From contig JACEEZ010003587.1 of the NCBI GenBank assembly GCA_016584305.1, positions 17,489-81,488 on the forward strand: 64,000 nucleotides of DNA, written 5' to 3'. Positions 34,964-47,103 of this stretch are shown here, one piece after another; the stretch's first letter is position 1, and every line of letters begins with the position of its first letter. The notes below the pieces were generated by a model. The model did no database searches. It saw only the letters and a list, made by a program, of their open reading frames with translations, and was not told where the DNA came from. The DNA is from Chionoecetes opilio. Its lineage: Eukaryota > Arthropoda > Malacostraca > Decapoda > Majidae. Both the position numbers and the translations under genes were made by a program.

Positions 34964-36198
34964 TGTTAAGAAGCCCCCCTCCCGCCCTACTCCCGAAGGG
35001 GGATAGAAATTGTCGTACAGCGGGTCTCAACGTGGGGGTTTTAATGTAGCTCCTGTTTAAGCGCCCCCCCAAACCCGCTAAGGTGTTCAATTACAATCGG
35101 TCGCTGGCGTGCATACAACTAAACCCTGGCACCCCTACTCTGTCGGGGGCCGGTAGGGGCGCATCTCCAGTTCTCAGAAGGTAAATCGGGCAATGCCCGC
35201 GTGTCGTCGGAGATAACGGGAGCTTGGTTCCCCAGGCTAGCAATAGCCCCGGCTATGCCGGGCGACCCTCCCTGTCCCCCCTAAAGTCCCTGGCTTTATA
35301 CAGGTCCCCACCAGGGGCCTCCTTATCGCCTGCCCTATCCTGCACTGTCAATCACGTGAATACATCACCAATCTGCTGCGTCGGCCTTTCACTGAAGACC
35401 TGTATGTGGTACCGCCAGATGATCCCCTAAGGCGGCCCCTGTTGTAGGTGCCCTTTTCGTAATGCCCCGGGTTCCGAGGGGACCCAGGGGAAACCTCCTG
35501 AAGGAGGTATCTAGTAGGGCCCAGTAGTCGCCGTAAAGTTTTCCACCTCCGGCCCACGCCCGCCCCGTGCCTGGCCCCAGCGCCCAGGTGGCTCCCAAGG
35601 TCCCCCTAAGAGAGTGGGGCGTCCTGCCTGCTCCGGGATTCCTATCCTGGGGGGGGCTCGGCCGGGGCACGACGCCATGGACGCAGGCCGGAAACAGGGT
35701 AGTCGTATATCCAATAGAGTTTTCCTTGCCAGCCTTGAGTCGGCAAACCTCAGAATTGCACGCCGGGCCAGGCTTTGGCACGCAGATGTCTCCTACGCGT
35801 CGCGGTTACTCGCCCGTTACTCCGACTCGACGTGAGGGTTACCACTCTCGCTGCAGTTATTCCTGCAGTAATATACTATCACGTTTCGCGAACAACCTTT
35901 GTGCCACACGTATGAAACGCCGGCCGAGCCGCGTGAGGTTATACTGTCCTCTTCCTCCTTCAGATCCTTTTTGCGAGGGGCCCACTACTGCTTTCAACAG
36001 TGAGTCCCCTTTTCCTATAGTTTTGCCTGTCTTATAGGCCTAACTTTCCTCCCCCTCTTGGCGCTGATAAAGATCTGTCCCCCTCAGCGAAAACCCTTTG
36101 GCTTCCTCCCTCTCACTACTCCTTAGTTCCTTCTGCCTTCTCCCATTTATCCTTCGTTGCCTCCCATATCCTCTTCCCTCTAACGGCCCAGCCCCACA
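34964..36198 (-). repeat. Gypsy 3' LTR
   Basis: TGTTAAG...CCACA on the plus strand, about 1235 bp. Shares with the other LTR CTACTCCCGAAGGGGGA, AATAGCCCCGGCTATG, CTGCAGTTATTCCTGCAGTA (a palindrome) and CCTACGCGTCGCGGTTACTC. The adjacent internal bases, minus GGATGGGGGTTAA, are a candidate polypurine primer. Confidence 0.9.
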
Positions 36199-36239
36199 TT
36201 AACCCCCATCCGACGAAGACGGCCGTCCTCGGTCGTTCG

Positions 36240-37400
36240 TGTGGCCGGTCTGCATCAATGCTGCAATAAAGCGAAGGGTCAGAGGATGTCTTAGTGCTTG
36301 TGGATTACGTGCGGCGAGTCACCACCTGGAAGGGCGGATGTCGAAGACAGAGGCGGTAGGTCGGGAGGCTCGGTGTAGGACTTTGCATCCTCACCATGGC
36401 TGTGACGGTGGTCCCCAGCGTCGGTGGCATAACAGACCTGGTAGCATTTGAATGCGGACAACTGTGAAAGGGCCCATCCATTCGGGTGAAGCTTGAGGAG
36501 CGCATGTAAGGCGGGGTCGTCACCAAGATGTCTCCCGGGATGAAAAGGGTTCGAACGCGTCTGGTCTTGGAGGTGGGTGGACGCTGCACAACGCGCTGTG
36601 CCGCCTGAAGTGCCGTCAACGGAGTGCGGCGGGAAAGGTATGCCCCATTGGGGCAGCCGCAGGGTCCGTTCCGTAAGCAGGAATTTGGCGGTCGCGAAGA
36701 GGGGCCACTCTGCCGAGATGACTTCAAGGGGCTAAAAACCGTGTGGTTCGCAGCGATGTGTTGAGGGATAGCTGTGCTAAAGAGACGACGTCCGGCCCAA
36801 CGGAGGCGGTATCACCAATCCACCTTTACTACTGCGCGGAGGATATCCCACAGTTTCTATGCGCGCTCACAATGCCATCCTTTGAGTGTGGTAGGGTTAC
36901 GTGCGAACCATAGTAACAGCCCAGATGAGTTTCAGCTGGGACCACACGATACCGGTGAATTCCCGTCCTCGGATCCGAGAGAATCCTGCGGTGTTACCCA
37001 AAGGACAGACCGACCGGTCATCAGAACTCGAGCCACGGTAGTCCCTGTGTGTCACAGTATGGCACAGATAGTTAACACCCCTGTAGAAAACAGTCGATGA
37101 AGGTTATGACGAACGTTTACTCCCCGTGATGAGGGGAACGGCCCCATGATATCCACTGCTACCGTATCCCATGGTAGGCCGGGCCGCGATGACTCCGTGG
37201 TCCAGGTCGCCGTCGGATAATCCCGTTCCGAGCTGGCAGCCCTTGCACGTGGCTTACCGCCTCACGGCAATTAAGGCTTCTTGGTAGCACCCGGTAGCCG
37301 TTGACGGGAATTTTGTTCCAATTTTTACGAATGCCCAAATGGCCACCCGCTTGTGCCAAAGCAGCTTCATTGCGTGCGAGCCCCTTTAAGAGCTCCCAGG
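36240..37400 (-). pseudogene. Gypsy integrase
   Basis: Minus strand: AQAGGHLGIRKNWNKI starts an HHCC zinc finger (about 37290-37356), followed by LNCREAVSHVQGLPARNG with the Cys side partly altered. VAVDIMGP-type sequence follows near 37140-37170 as the first catalytic Asp region. Further down, 36305-36727 is open for 140 codons with a Pro/Arg/Ser-rich C-terminal tail. The second Asp and Glu are not clearly readable because of frameshifts. The enzyme would insert the element's cDNA. Confidence 0.7.
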
Positions 37401-37755
37401 GCTAGTCGTTCCCTGTCCGCGTCGATAGACGATTTTTTCAGACCACCCTCAAGTTCCTGGTGGAGTCGGTCGGCCTTGTTCAAGACTGCGACCTACCCAA
37501 CCGGCGGCCTACAATCTCGTCCCGCAAGTACGTCAGGGGGACGAGCAATCAATTGAATGGTGTCTAGCGGTCAGGCGGGACAACCCATCGACATAGCTTT
37601 TGCCTTCCCTGGCCTATGCTTGAGTTCTCGAAAGTCTTATTCCTCTAAGGAACAGGCCCACGTCAATGGAGCAGTCCCTGTCTCCAACTTCATAGAACGT
37701 AGCCCACTGGAGCCTGTGGTGGTCCGTGAAGATGTGGAACCTTGTTGCAAAGCAA

Positions 37756-38720
37756 CTAGGAGGCGAAACTTCCGTAGTTCCCAGGACGATAGCGAGACAT
37801 TCCCTTCTTTCCGTACGCGCTATAGTTCTTTTCCGAATTTGTTAGAGGTCCGTCCTTTTCATTAGGCGATGACTCTTTCCTTATTTCATGAGTCTGGCAA
37901 GGCTCGCACCCAGGTGCCCGAGAATACTGCTGGCATCCGTAATATAGACGACAGGGGAGCTCGAAAATGCAAATCTCTAAAGTGACAGCGCAAAACAACA
38001 CCTGACAGGGTGTCGTCAGTGTCCCTGTTTTAAAGATCGCGAAGGCTGCCTCCATTCGGTGGTCCAGTTTTCCAGGTAACTTTAGGGCCCGTCGAAGTAT
38101 AGTGAATCGGCTCGGGTTGAGAAGTTTTTTAATGTACCCCAGCCGGTAGTAAAAAGAGCGGCCCATCCCCAGGAACGACTGCAATTGCCTATAGTGGTTT
38201 TTTGGTCGAGACGTCGTCGATATCTGCCAAGTTTCTTTGGGTCTGCCGTGATAACCCTCTCCAGAGACAACGTGAATCAAGAAACGCCGTTTCAACTGCC
38301 GTGCCAGGGCGCATTTCTGATGGATTCAGTGTCAAACCGGCGACCTGTAGTCGCTCCAGGATTCCGCACCGTAAGGCCGGGTTTAGATGTTCCTGCCCAA
38401 GTTGCTGAAGAATGAACTATTATGGCGTCGAGGTAAGAAAGACATATTACCCAGATTTCAAACCCTTCCAAGACTTGGTCCTATGAGGTCTGGAGCATGT
38501 GGCCGTTCCGTTACATAGGCCGACATGCCACTCTGGACGTTTTTACGTCAAAAGCCCGTCCAAGCTGGTGCGGACGCCGTCTTTGTGGTCGGTCGCCTTT
38601 CGCGAATTGGAATTTGTCAGTACCCGTCCTAGTAGGTTCCAGGGTCGTAAAAACCAGGCCGATCCGTGTAGTGGGCTTCTAGAGTGTCATCGTGAGCGCT
38701 GGGTGGCGTCTTTGATGTCA
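37756..38720 (-). pseudogene. Gypsy reverse transcriptase and RNase H
   Basis: On the minus strand the catalytic box appears as YLDAIIVHSS at about 38406-38435; the usual second Asp is read as Ala, which could be a base error. Then FLIHVVSGEGY (typical FLGHVVS, thumb), NHYRQLQSFLGMGRSFYYR and LNPSRFT connect to the RNase H part with AAFAIFKTGTLTTPCQVL near 38030. The 179-codon frame 37756-38295 is the longest intact piece. The upstream palm region toward 38720 is fragmented. Confidence 0.82.
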
Positions 38721-38759
38721 CGTTGTTTAAGCGCCGGAATGTCAGGGCAGAACCATCCG

Positions 38760-40735
38760 GATTATGTCCTTGTGGTGGTCATCACTACCGCTGGCGGACT
38801 CGGCGGCCTGTGTTAGGGCCTCGGATTACCGCTTGTGGAGCATTTTCTGAAGTTGCTCGTCTTCTTCCCTCAAACCTGCTGCATGTGTCTTGCCATGCCC
38901 TGGGGTCCCAGGGTAACCCAGGGGAACCTCAGGTTGCAGGTGGTCTAGCAGGCGATCGAGTAGCGTGTCTAGTAGGCTTCGTATGTCCGCGTCGTTACTC
39001 CTCCGCCCCTAGTATCCGCCGCTAGTGTCTCGCCCCATGCCGGTGGTCCCCCCCGAGGACCCTGAGTGAGAGGCCACCGGGGGCAGGCAGTGTGGTAGGA
39101 CGTCGTGGCAATCCGTAAGTTGCACGTACCTACCCCCGGGGGGCAAAGCGGATCGCTCCCTTCGTCGCCTTGCTGTGGCCTCGTGGAGGTCCTGTGGTCC
39201 CAGGAGAAGAGCCGACAGGGGCGGGCTGTGTTGGCAGGGGACTTCAATGGCCTACGTAGAGTTGGCAACTTTCCGCGTCCTGGGCAACGAAGAGCGCCAC
39301 TGTTTTGCCCCGCCGCGGCCTTCCGTCATCTCAGGGCAACAGGGGAAGCACAGGGCATACGGAGCAGCGGACGTGGGGCGTGTGTTGGCGCGGCAGTGTG
39401 GGACTCAGCCACTACATAGCGCATGTAGCGCATCCCATGATGCGTCGTCAAAAGAGGTTGCCAGAAAAGGCTGTCGTTGAAGCTCGAAGGTTGTGATGCA
39501 TCGTGGTTCGGTTGCCGGGAGATCCTCATGTAGTGCTGATCCTGTTTTGCGATTCCATTGGGTGGGGGAACCTTTGGAGGGAGAATTAGCCTACCCTACA
39601 TATATAAAGATTTTATATCACTCGTGGAACCTTTGGAAGGAGAAGTAATTTATTACCAGCTGTCTTCACCATCACGAGGATCTGAAATAAAACACAATTT
39701 TTACACCATGCCTCCAGTAACGTGAAATAGTATGACATGGACATGGCATGACCATGAACGTGGACAGGCGACGGAGGGTCCCCGGCAATGTGCTATGTCC
39801 TGGCACAAGTGGCCGTGAATCGATGCCGTTTATACCCGTCGGGTCTACAGGGCCTTAACTTGGCGGAGCCAGTCGAATCCCCACCGGAACTGAATGTGCA
39901 GGGCTATTTTGCAATCCCTGTCCCTCTTCTCCGCCCTTGAACTGTGGGGGATTACCAGAGGAACGCCACTCCTCGAACCCCCGAAGAGTGGAGTATGTGG
40001 TGGAATCGCCATGAGCAGCCCACGGCCTCTCCCCTACCATACCTACCACCTACCACTCGCGGGGGAGGACCTTACACATAATCCTCCAGTTCCTCTTGAC
40101 CGGACCTGATCATTCCCCACGCTGTTCTGGGCGGCGGAAGTTTTGTCAGATCGGCGTGCTGGCGTATCCAACCCCGCCCGGGTACGTTTACACCCCGCCG
40201 GGCCGTACAGCGGCCGGTGACCTCGTGCCAGGATCAGAGCTCCCCCCGGTAAAATAAGTATGGATTCGTGATCGTTCGGTGGGTCAGGTTTACTAATTAA
40301 TCCGCGCACCCCGAATCGGTGGCTGATACTACACCGTGTGACTGGAGGCAGGTTATTTTTCCTTCCTCTTACGGTCCGAGGTCGTGGGCCAGTACTTCTC
40401 CTCCCCGGCCACCAGGCAACGCTAGGAGCCGAGTTATATTTCTCATTCCTCGATACGACCGACACCGTTATCCTCCCCCTAAATTTGTTAGTCCTTTCAC
40501 GCTCAGGCATTCCATAAGGAACTTCTCTGTTGCCCTAACGTAACCTACCTATTCACACGGTCTCACACGGCATCCCGCCGAGCCGCGGCCGCGAGCTCGC
40601 AGCTCTGTGCCATTATGATCCTGGTGTGCGTCAGTCACTTCACACATTCATGCTCTTCTTCGTGGTTGGTCTATCTCTTCCACTACCCCCTCACGACACC
40701 CCACACGCTTACTACTGCATGTGGCGCTCCGCTAA
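38760..40735 (-). pseudogene. Gypsy gag and protease side
   Basis: Between the 5' LTR and RT. Minus-strand frames at 40043-40510 (155 codons) and 38969-39268 are open but I see no clear CCHC knuckle or D-T/S-G triad. By position this should be gag then protease, encoding the particle shell and processing enzyme. CG-rich composition matches the rest of the element. Assignment rests on position only. Confidence 0.45.
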
Positions 40736-40739
40736 TCTC

Positions 40740-41009
40740 CAGAGGTGGGCGCTAGCGATACAACCTCGGGCGACATGCGATACTATTAAAGGACGATCCT
40801 GAAAACAAAAGTATTATCGGCGGCAAAGCGCCTAGCTTATAGATAATCAATAGCACAAATAATTAAATTACCCTGTTATAATGTGCCCTACTGTAGTTTT
40901 CTAGGCAGCGCAGTAAACGCAAGCTAAACATTTTTGTTCATCGCAGTCTCGCTGCGATTCTATCGCGTTCAGAATTTTTTTTTTTTTTTTTTATTTTTTT
41001 TTTTTTTTG

Positions 41010-41040
<31 letters not shown>

Positions 41041-41400
41041 TTTAGTATTATATTATTTATTATTATTATTCTTTTTTTTTGTTTTATTATTATTATTATT
41101 TTTTTCTTTTCTTTCTTCTCTTCTTCTTCTTCTTCTTCTATTTATTATTATTATATTATTTTTAATTTTATTTATTTTTTTTTTTTATTTTTTTTTTTTA
41201 TATTTTTGGTAGCGAGGTCACGCTGTCTCGAACCATCGGAAAATTAATCGTCAGCTCGTTTATCATACTAACAAAAATTATCACGTATCGGTATCGTAAG
41301 CTACTACCCAAAAAAAATTTATTGCAGTATCGTATCGCCCTATCCAAAATTTATCACGGTATCGTTATCGCACTACCAACATTTTGTGCGCCCACCTCTG
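40740..41400. mobile_element. hAT-type MITE inside the gypsy element
   Basis: Perfect 13 bp terminal inverted repeats CAGAGGTGGGCGC / GCGCCCACCTCTG. An 8 bp target duplication is visible: GCTATCTC at 41401-41408 and GCTAATCTC (one extra A) at 40731-40739. Terminal CAGAGGTGGG and 8 bp duplications are hAT features. The interior has a T-rich low-complexity tract (about 40977-41205) and three subterminal repeats containing TATCACG-TATCG. It has no transposase. Confidence 0.88.
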
Positions 41401-41463
41401 GCTATCTCTCTCTATCTGCAGCTAACCACGCCAACCACTAGATCTGGATGATCCGTTTCACTA

Positions 41464-41475
41464 GGTGGGGGCCCA
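41464..41475 (-). promoter_or_regulatory. Candidate gypsy primer binding site
   Basis: The minus strand reads TGGGCCCCCACC two bases after the 5' LTR. It starts with TGG as a tRNA 3' CCA complement should. I cannot name the tRNA, and C-run errors may have altered it. Confidence 0.45.
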
Positions 41476-41477
41476 AT

Positions 41478-42699
41478 TGTTAGCCCCCAACGCCGCCCTA
41501 CTACTCCCGAAGGGGGAGGAAATTGCTACGCGGGCTCAACTGGGGGGTGTTAATTGTGCTTCCTGTTTAATAGGCGCCCCCCCAACCCGCTAAAGGTTCT
41601 TCCAATCGGTCGCTGGTGGAATGACACTAACCCTAGCAGCCCCCTACCTGTCGATGGGCCGGGTGAGGGCGTCATCTCCAAGTTCTCACAAAGGTAAGGG
41701 GCAAGTGCCTTTCCGTGTCGTCGGAGTACGGGGAGCTTTGAGTTCCCCAGGCCTTAGCAATAGCCCCGGCTATGGCCGGTGCGACCCTCACCTGTCCCCC
41801 CTAGAAGTTCCCTGGCTTATACAGGGCCCTCCAGGGGCCTCCTTAATCGCCTGCCCTATCATGCACTTGTCAATCAGTGGCTGCATCACCAATCTGCCTG
41901 CGTCGCCTTCAGGAGACCTGTATGTGTACCCCAATCCTGAGGCCATGTTGTAGGTGCTCGTAAATGCCCCGGGTTCCGAGGGGTAACCCATGGGACGCCT
42001 CCTGAAGGAGTATCTAGTAGTGGCGTAGTCGTCGCGTAGAGTTTCCACCTCCGGCCCACCCCCGGCCGCCTAGTGGCCTGGCCCCATCGCCCCGTGGCTC
42101 CCCAGGGCCCTGAAGAGGGTGGGGCTAGTCCTGCCCTGCTTCCGGTGATCCTGGTGGGCCTCGGCCCGGGGCAACGCCATGTAACTCAGGCCGGAAAAAC
42201 AAGGTAGTCGTATCCCGTAGAGTTTCCTTGCCTAGCCTTGAGTCGGCAACCTCAGGCACGCGGACCAGGCTTGTGGCACGCAGGTGTCTCCTACGCGTCG
42301 CGGTTACTCGCGCCGTTTCTCAACGGACTCGACGTGAGGTTACTCGCTGCAGTTATTCCTGCAGTAATATACTATCACGTTCGCGACAACCGTGTGTGCA
42401 CACGTATTAACGCCGCCGAACCGCGTGATGTACTTACTGTACCTCGTCCTCCTTCAGCCTTTTTGCGAGGGGCCCACCACTGACTTTCAACGTGAGTCCC
42501 TTGTCCTATAGGGTTTGCCTGTCTTAGCCTACCTTTTCTTCCTCCCCTCTTGGCGCCTGATAACGATCTGTCCCCTCAGCGAACACCCCTTTGCTTCCCT
42601 CTCTCAATACCATCTTAGTCCTTCGGCCGTCTCCCCAAAAGTTTATCCTTCGTTACCTCCATATTCCTCATTTCCTCCTACGCGTCCCCCAGCATCACA
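41478..42699 (-). repeat. Gypsy 5' LTR
   Basis: TGTTAGCCCCC...ATCACA on the plus strand, about 1222 bp, matching the other LTR throughout with frequent one-base indels. TG...CA ends are conserved. Confidence 0.9.
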
Positions 42700-42840
42700 C
42701 TAAGCATCTTTTAGCTATGCCCTGTTTTTTAGGTATCCTTTTCCCCTACTAATTTGGTATCTATCAGTTACTTTTTTCGTTATTTTATGGCTCACAACAT
42801 GCAATTTATAGCAAAGGAAGATCTGGGCGTAAGGGGTTAA

Positions 42841-43628
42841 GATTTTTACCGATTTACCCTGAAAATTAAGTTTGTGGGCGTGGAGGGGTTAAGTAACACT
42901 TCATGGTAGTAAGGGTTTTCCTCTCACGAGTTGTTGGTCGTGCTGGTCCTGGTCGCAGCACCCAGGAGTAGGATCCACGGCTGGCGGGACCATATGCCCC
43001 TGTTGGAGGCACTGCGTGTGGAGGACTCCCACCATCCTCCACCCTGCCCCTCCTCCACAAGGCCAGGTTCTCTTCCACCATGTGTTGCCGCCTTTATCTT
43101 TTGCTCTACCATTGAGTAGTATTTTTTCGGTATTATTCCAGATAAAAACTTCCCTTAATTCTATCAAAAAATGATAAGAATAAAAACTTTTATTGTATTA
43201 ATACACATAATACATTAGAAAGCGAGAAAAAATGGTATATTCCTAGATGAACTCTGGCTACAGGAGTATTTGTATTTTTGCCGCGTGTGTTGAATTTTTG
43301 TTTTTATTTTCATATTTTATTTAATTTATTATTTTTATTTTAGTTTATTGTTTTAATTGTGTTTTTATTCTTTGATTCTTTTATTTGACCTCTTGTGCTC
43401 CTATAATACCCTGGGTTTTATATATTTTCATCTTTCCATCTTGGTCAGGGGTGTGAGTGTATTTTATCCCTGTTGACAGAGACTTGCATATGGCTTGTAT
43501 TTTTCGAGACCCACATAGGCTTCACATTGCCCTGAGCCACAGTTTCCTTCTGAAATCCTCTGATCTATATGTCCTTGCCCACGACACATGACTCAGGCTG
43601 GGTAAATCATTATTCGGAAATAATATTC
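42841..43628 (+). other. Intron sequence between exons E and F, duplicated at 59608-60430
   Basis: Includes a GGGCGTGGAGGGGTTAAGTA repeat of the TTAA-MITE end and AT-rich stretches. A 62-codon frame occurs at 42931-43119 (plus), but the paired copy does not preserve it. No gene called. Confidence 0.6.
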
Positions 43629-43629
43629 C

Positions 43630-43725
43630 TTTTTTTTTCCTGGCCCCAGCGAGGATTTGAACCGTCGGCTATCACTCAATTTGCACACACTTGGCGCGTT
43701 TACGAGACCTGGCCAAAGTATATCC
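43630..43725 (-). repeat. tRNA-like / SINE head, first copy
   Basis: The minus strand has an A-box-like TGGCCAGGTCTCGTAAAC and a B-box-like GGTTCAAATCC about 40 bases later, followed by CTCGCTGGGGCCAGG and an A run. The arms do not close into a full tRNA, so I call it a tRNA-derived SINE or tRNA pseudogene. The same sequence occurs at 60435-60520. Confidence 0.5.
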
Positions 43726-43884
43726 GTTGGTTTTAACGGTTCCGGTGATATTCATGGCATTACAAGCCACCACTAGTGTCCGAGTGTCTCTTCTATTATT
43801 GTTTTTCCAGTTTGCTCCTTTTCCTGTGGTTGTTGTGGCGGCTGTGCCTTGATTGTACCTTATGACCTCTGACCCTTCCTGCAG

Positions 43885-44026
43885 GTGAGGATTAAACAGG
43901 AAGCAATGCCTGCGGGTCCCGCAAGCCGGTGGTCACACCTTAGACTCTTGGAGGAACTGATCATTCTCATGACTTCCGCGGACCTTCTCAAAAATTTTAA
44001 CCTGGAGTGCTGAAAAAATAGAGGAG
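43885..44026 (+). CDS. TAF1A: Host gene exon F, first copy
   Basis: The acceptor CCTTCCTGCAG and donor GAGGAG|GTAATG delimit 142 bp. The best frame starts at the first base: VRIKQEAM, then a shifted stretch, then LRLLEELIILMTSADLLKNF. A stop in this copy appears after an extra base; the second copy (60691-60837) keeps the frame longer but has an in-frame TAG near its end. Both copies together suggest an open exon damaged by one-base errors. By position it should encode the last conserved helices of the TAF1A-like protein. Phase with exon E is not resolved. Confidence 0.5.
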
Positions 44027-46948
44027 GTAATGTACTTTTTTTTGGTTCAGATTCGTTTTGTTTTGAAGGGTCATTAGAAACGTGTATGAACAAAATTTAG
44101 TCCTTCATTAGGTCGTAAGCGAGAGTGCAGGGGCGTAAAATTAATCTTTACCCTATTTTTGTTCTTGCCTGTGCAGACTCTAGCCTTGAAACAGTAGACT
44201 TGGCAGACATAATTGGCCTTAACTTGGCATGGTGAGCTGCATTATGTACAGTAGTATGTCCAATTGAGAACGGTAATATGACTACAGTAACACACTCTAG
44301 ATTGAAACTAATTGACGGAGTACCTGGGTCGGAGTATCGAAAGTCCGATTATCCGATCTGGTTACCTCTAGCCCCCTCCACCAGTAAAAGTCACTTCAAA
44401 CATTCCGAAACAGCACAGATTGTATTCTTTACTCAACCAAAACCATCGTATTTTATACTATAATTATAAGTACCCCACACTTATAAATACGCACATGATA
44501 ATAATAATAATAATACAGAATTACAGTAAGAACTATACACTAAGAACTCTTAAAAAACCAAGCTGGTCTCGCGTCTACACTTGACCTGATCATGACTGGT
44601 TTCTGAATTATAAACTTATAATATGTACCATACCATTTTACCATTCGACTCACAAATTGTTTTTTCCTCACAAATTGTTTTCCATCACAGCAACCCCTTT
44701 ACCCATCAAAAGTTATTTGTAAATGGATGGATCTACAATTGTATCCCCCGGCATTTCCCAATTATCTATCGAAAAAAGTATTTTCGAATTTCTGGCTGCT
44801 CAAGAAATATCCAAATATTGAACAAAAAATCAGGGTTTTGTTGTTATTTGCCACAAAACTATGAGTTGTAGGCAAAACTTATCGAATGTAACAAAGTTTC
44901 ATCTTGAGTGTTCTACAGGATGCCAGTATCAGCTTTTGTCAAAACACCTCATGGTTGTCGAGAAAATTTGATTGTATAATGTACGAATATGCCTGATTTT
45001 CCTTCCTCGTGTTATTACCAATCAATATTTTTGTTTTGCTTTACAACCAAATGCTACCCTTGCTCTCCTTAATATTTACTTCTCATAATACATGTTACAA
45101 TTATTTGCCATGGGTTTTTTCTTTTTTAGTTATTGAAAAACAAACGTGATTTAAAAAAAAAATTCAGGCAATAAATTCATTGCCCTTGCAAATTTGCAAT
45201 ATTTTTTTTGAAAAACTAGATTTTTCTTGAAAATTAGGTTCCTACAGTTATTTGGTCATACTGAACACGAATCTGGAGTTCAGTTTTCAGTGTAAAATGT
45301 TAGATCGTCCTTATTTTCAGCAATCAACAATGGCGTTGGATACTTCCAATATTCCTTAAGTAATCGTCCAAACCATTTCATCATTCCTATTTACTGCAAT
45401 CAAAAGCCATAGCCGTAACGAGTATATCAACAATACTCGTCACTTTTTGTATCCATTCGTCCGGTTTTAAAATAATCCGCGAAATCAAAATCTGCAAATT
45501 CCCCGATTTTTCTCAAACACTCCTCAAGTTTTGCAGACGATCGCTCAGCGCGTGACGTAGCAAATGAATGGCTCCTCTTACCCCGCGTCTGATCATAGGC
45601 ACGTAACACAAGAGATAAATATAGTACTTGAAGATATTCTGGGTGGTTCTGATAGATTTTTTTTGCGATATATGCCACGATGCCATGCATCCTTTATGGT
45701 GCAGCACAAAGACAGCTGTGCCTTTCGAAAGTTTGCTACACGGAAAAGGAGTGGCTGTTATGGTGATACACGGCCGATAGTGTGGTTGGGGCGAGCCCAG
45801 TTGTGTTGAGAAACGGTGTGTAGTTTGAGGGTACAACAGCGGGTGAACGACTGGTGATGAGTGTGCAGCGCGGCCTAGTCGACTACCCATGTGTGGTTAT
45901 TTGGGGGGGCGACGAGTGTGGAGGTGAGCCTGTGTACACGGGCGTGCTGTAACAAGGTCGTGCGCCCCCTGAAGTACAGGACTCAGTTGTGGAGTGGGGC
46001 GTGCCCTGTGGTTAAGACCTGTGGATGGTGTGGTCTGTCACACTTTCCTGCCTTCCCGCCCCCACATATTTTCCACTCTATGCTGTATTTAATGCTAGTA
46101 TGTGGTTTCCGAGTAATGAATTTTGACTGTAAGCTCCAAAACTACCATAGGATTTTCTCGAAATGTACCTTCTTGTGACTCCCTACACTGACATGGGTTT
46201 TAACCTATTTTACCAAGTCCATGTTTTGGAGAAGTGCCAGTGCCCCCCCCCCGTTGTTCCTTTTTGCCTGAACCTCAGGCTCTTGCTACACCTTTGCATG
46301 TTGTTTTCCGACCTCGTACTCTCCGGGCTCAAACATATAGGGTTGGGATCCCATGACAATCTGAGGTTCGTTTTCTCATATATGTACCGCGGTCATTTAT
46401 TCGGTCTCAAGATTGATCATCGTACTCTATATCTGTCACAGCTACAGATTCACTGTCTGAACAACCGAAGTACAATCGCTCACATAACATTTTGCCGACA
46501 GGTGTTCAGACAGATGCTACATTGAGCTTCTGCGGGGCGTCCTATTCTGACGTCATCAATACAGTCGTAGCCCTGTTGGAAGGGAAGTTTTTTTTTTTCG
46601 CGCGCTATTTACAAAAGTCGTGTTTTTACGGGAAATTGCCTAGAATCAATTATTTTTGGTGGATTAGGTGTTTTGAGAATGTGCCTTCAACTATTAGGCA
46701 AAACAAAAATGGGTCTGGACGATCTACTTTAAAAGCCACAAATTTAGAACAAAACTTACTTTACTACAGACATAATAATATGATAGGCATTGGCTAGATT
46801 AATCATTCCTTCAATACAATGATCATTATCATATTTTCATTATTATTATCTATTATTTATTTTATTTTATTATTATCCCTATTTGAACCACCCATTTGCG
46901 ATTGTCGATGTGTCATGCTTCATGTGTTCCTGCTGTAACCTCTTTCTA
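44027..46948 (+). other. Intron after exon F, first copy
   Basis: AT-rich. Aligns with 60838-63868 along its whole length (for example TAGACTTGGCAGACATAAT, TTACCCATCAAAAGTTATT, CACAGCTACAGATTCACTGT). A minus-strand frame at 45427-45690 (87 codons, includes KKIYQNHPEYLQVLYLSLVL) is not preserved intact in the other copy. Plus-strand frames near 46163-46525 likewise differ. It may be an old TE. Similarity to the second copy stops at about 46948, right where the last-exon acceptor would begin. Confidence 0.65.
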
Positions 46949-47103
46949 AACCGACCCCCTGTCCACCCGTAAATGACCGGGTGTACCGACCTGCTCTCTG
47001 GGGTCTGCTTCCCAAAACCAGGCAACAAAGGATAATGATAAAATGTTGATATGAGACGGGTTCATACGAGCCCCCTGCTCAGACCCTGTAAAATACAACT
47101 AGA

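Larger units (their letters stand above)
34964..42699 (-). mobile_element. Ty3/gypsy LTR retrotransposon (7.7 kb, minus orientation)
   Basis: Two LTRs of about 1.23 kb (34964-36198, 41478-42699) flank internal sequence. On the minus strand the 5' LTR is at the high coordinates. A near-match target duplication ATAAG/CTAAG (34959-34963, 42700-42704) is present, and the second segment copy shows the empty site with a single ATAAG. Pol has the order RT, RNase H, integrase, as in Ty3/gypsy. The 5' part (gag side) contains a hAT-type MITE at 40740-41400. Reading frames are broken often; some breaks are probably read errors. Confidence 0.93.
34883..42840 (+). mobile_element. TTAA-family MITE split by the gypsy element
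   Basis: The left half is 34883-34963 (TTAACCCCTTGAGGTATCCA to GGTGACTATAAG). The right half is 42700-42840 (TAAGCATCTTTTAGC to ATCTGGGCGTAAGGGGTTAA). The uninterrupted version is at 59395-59607. The gypsy insertion therefore falls inside this element. Confidence 0.85.

Noticed and set aside
40934..41212. Phe-rich 92-codon frame suggesting a membrane protein
   Set aside because: It is translated from the T-rich interior of the hAT MITE.
43630..43725. Functional tRNA gene
   Set aside because: The acceptor arms do not pair and the anticodon arm is not recognisable; SINE or pseudogene is more likely.
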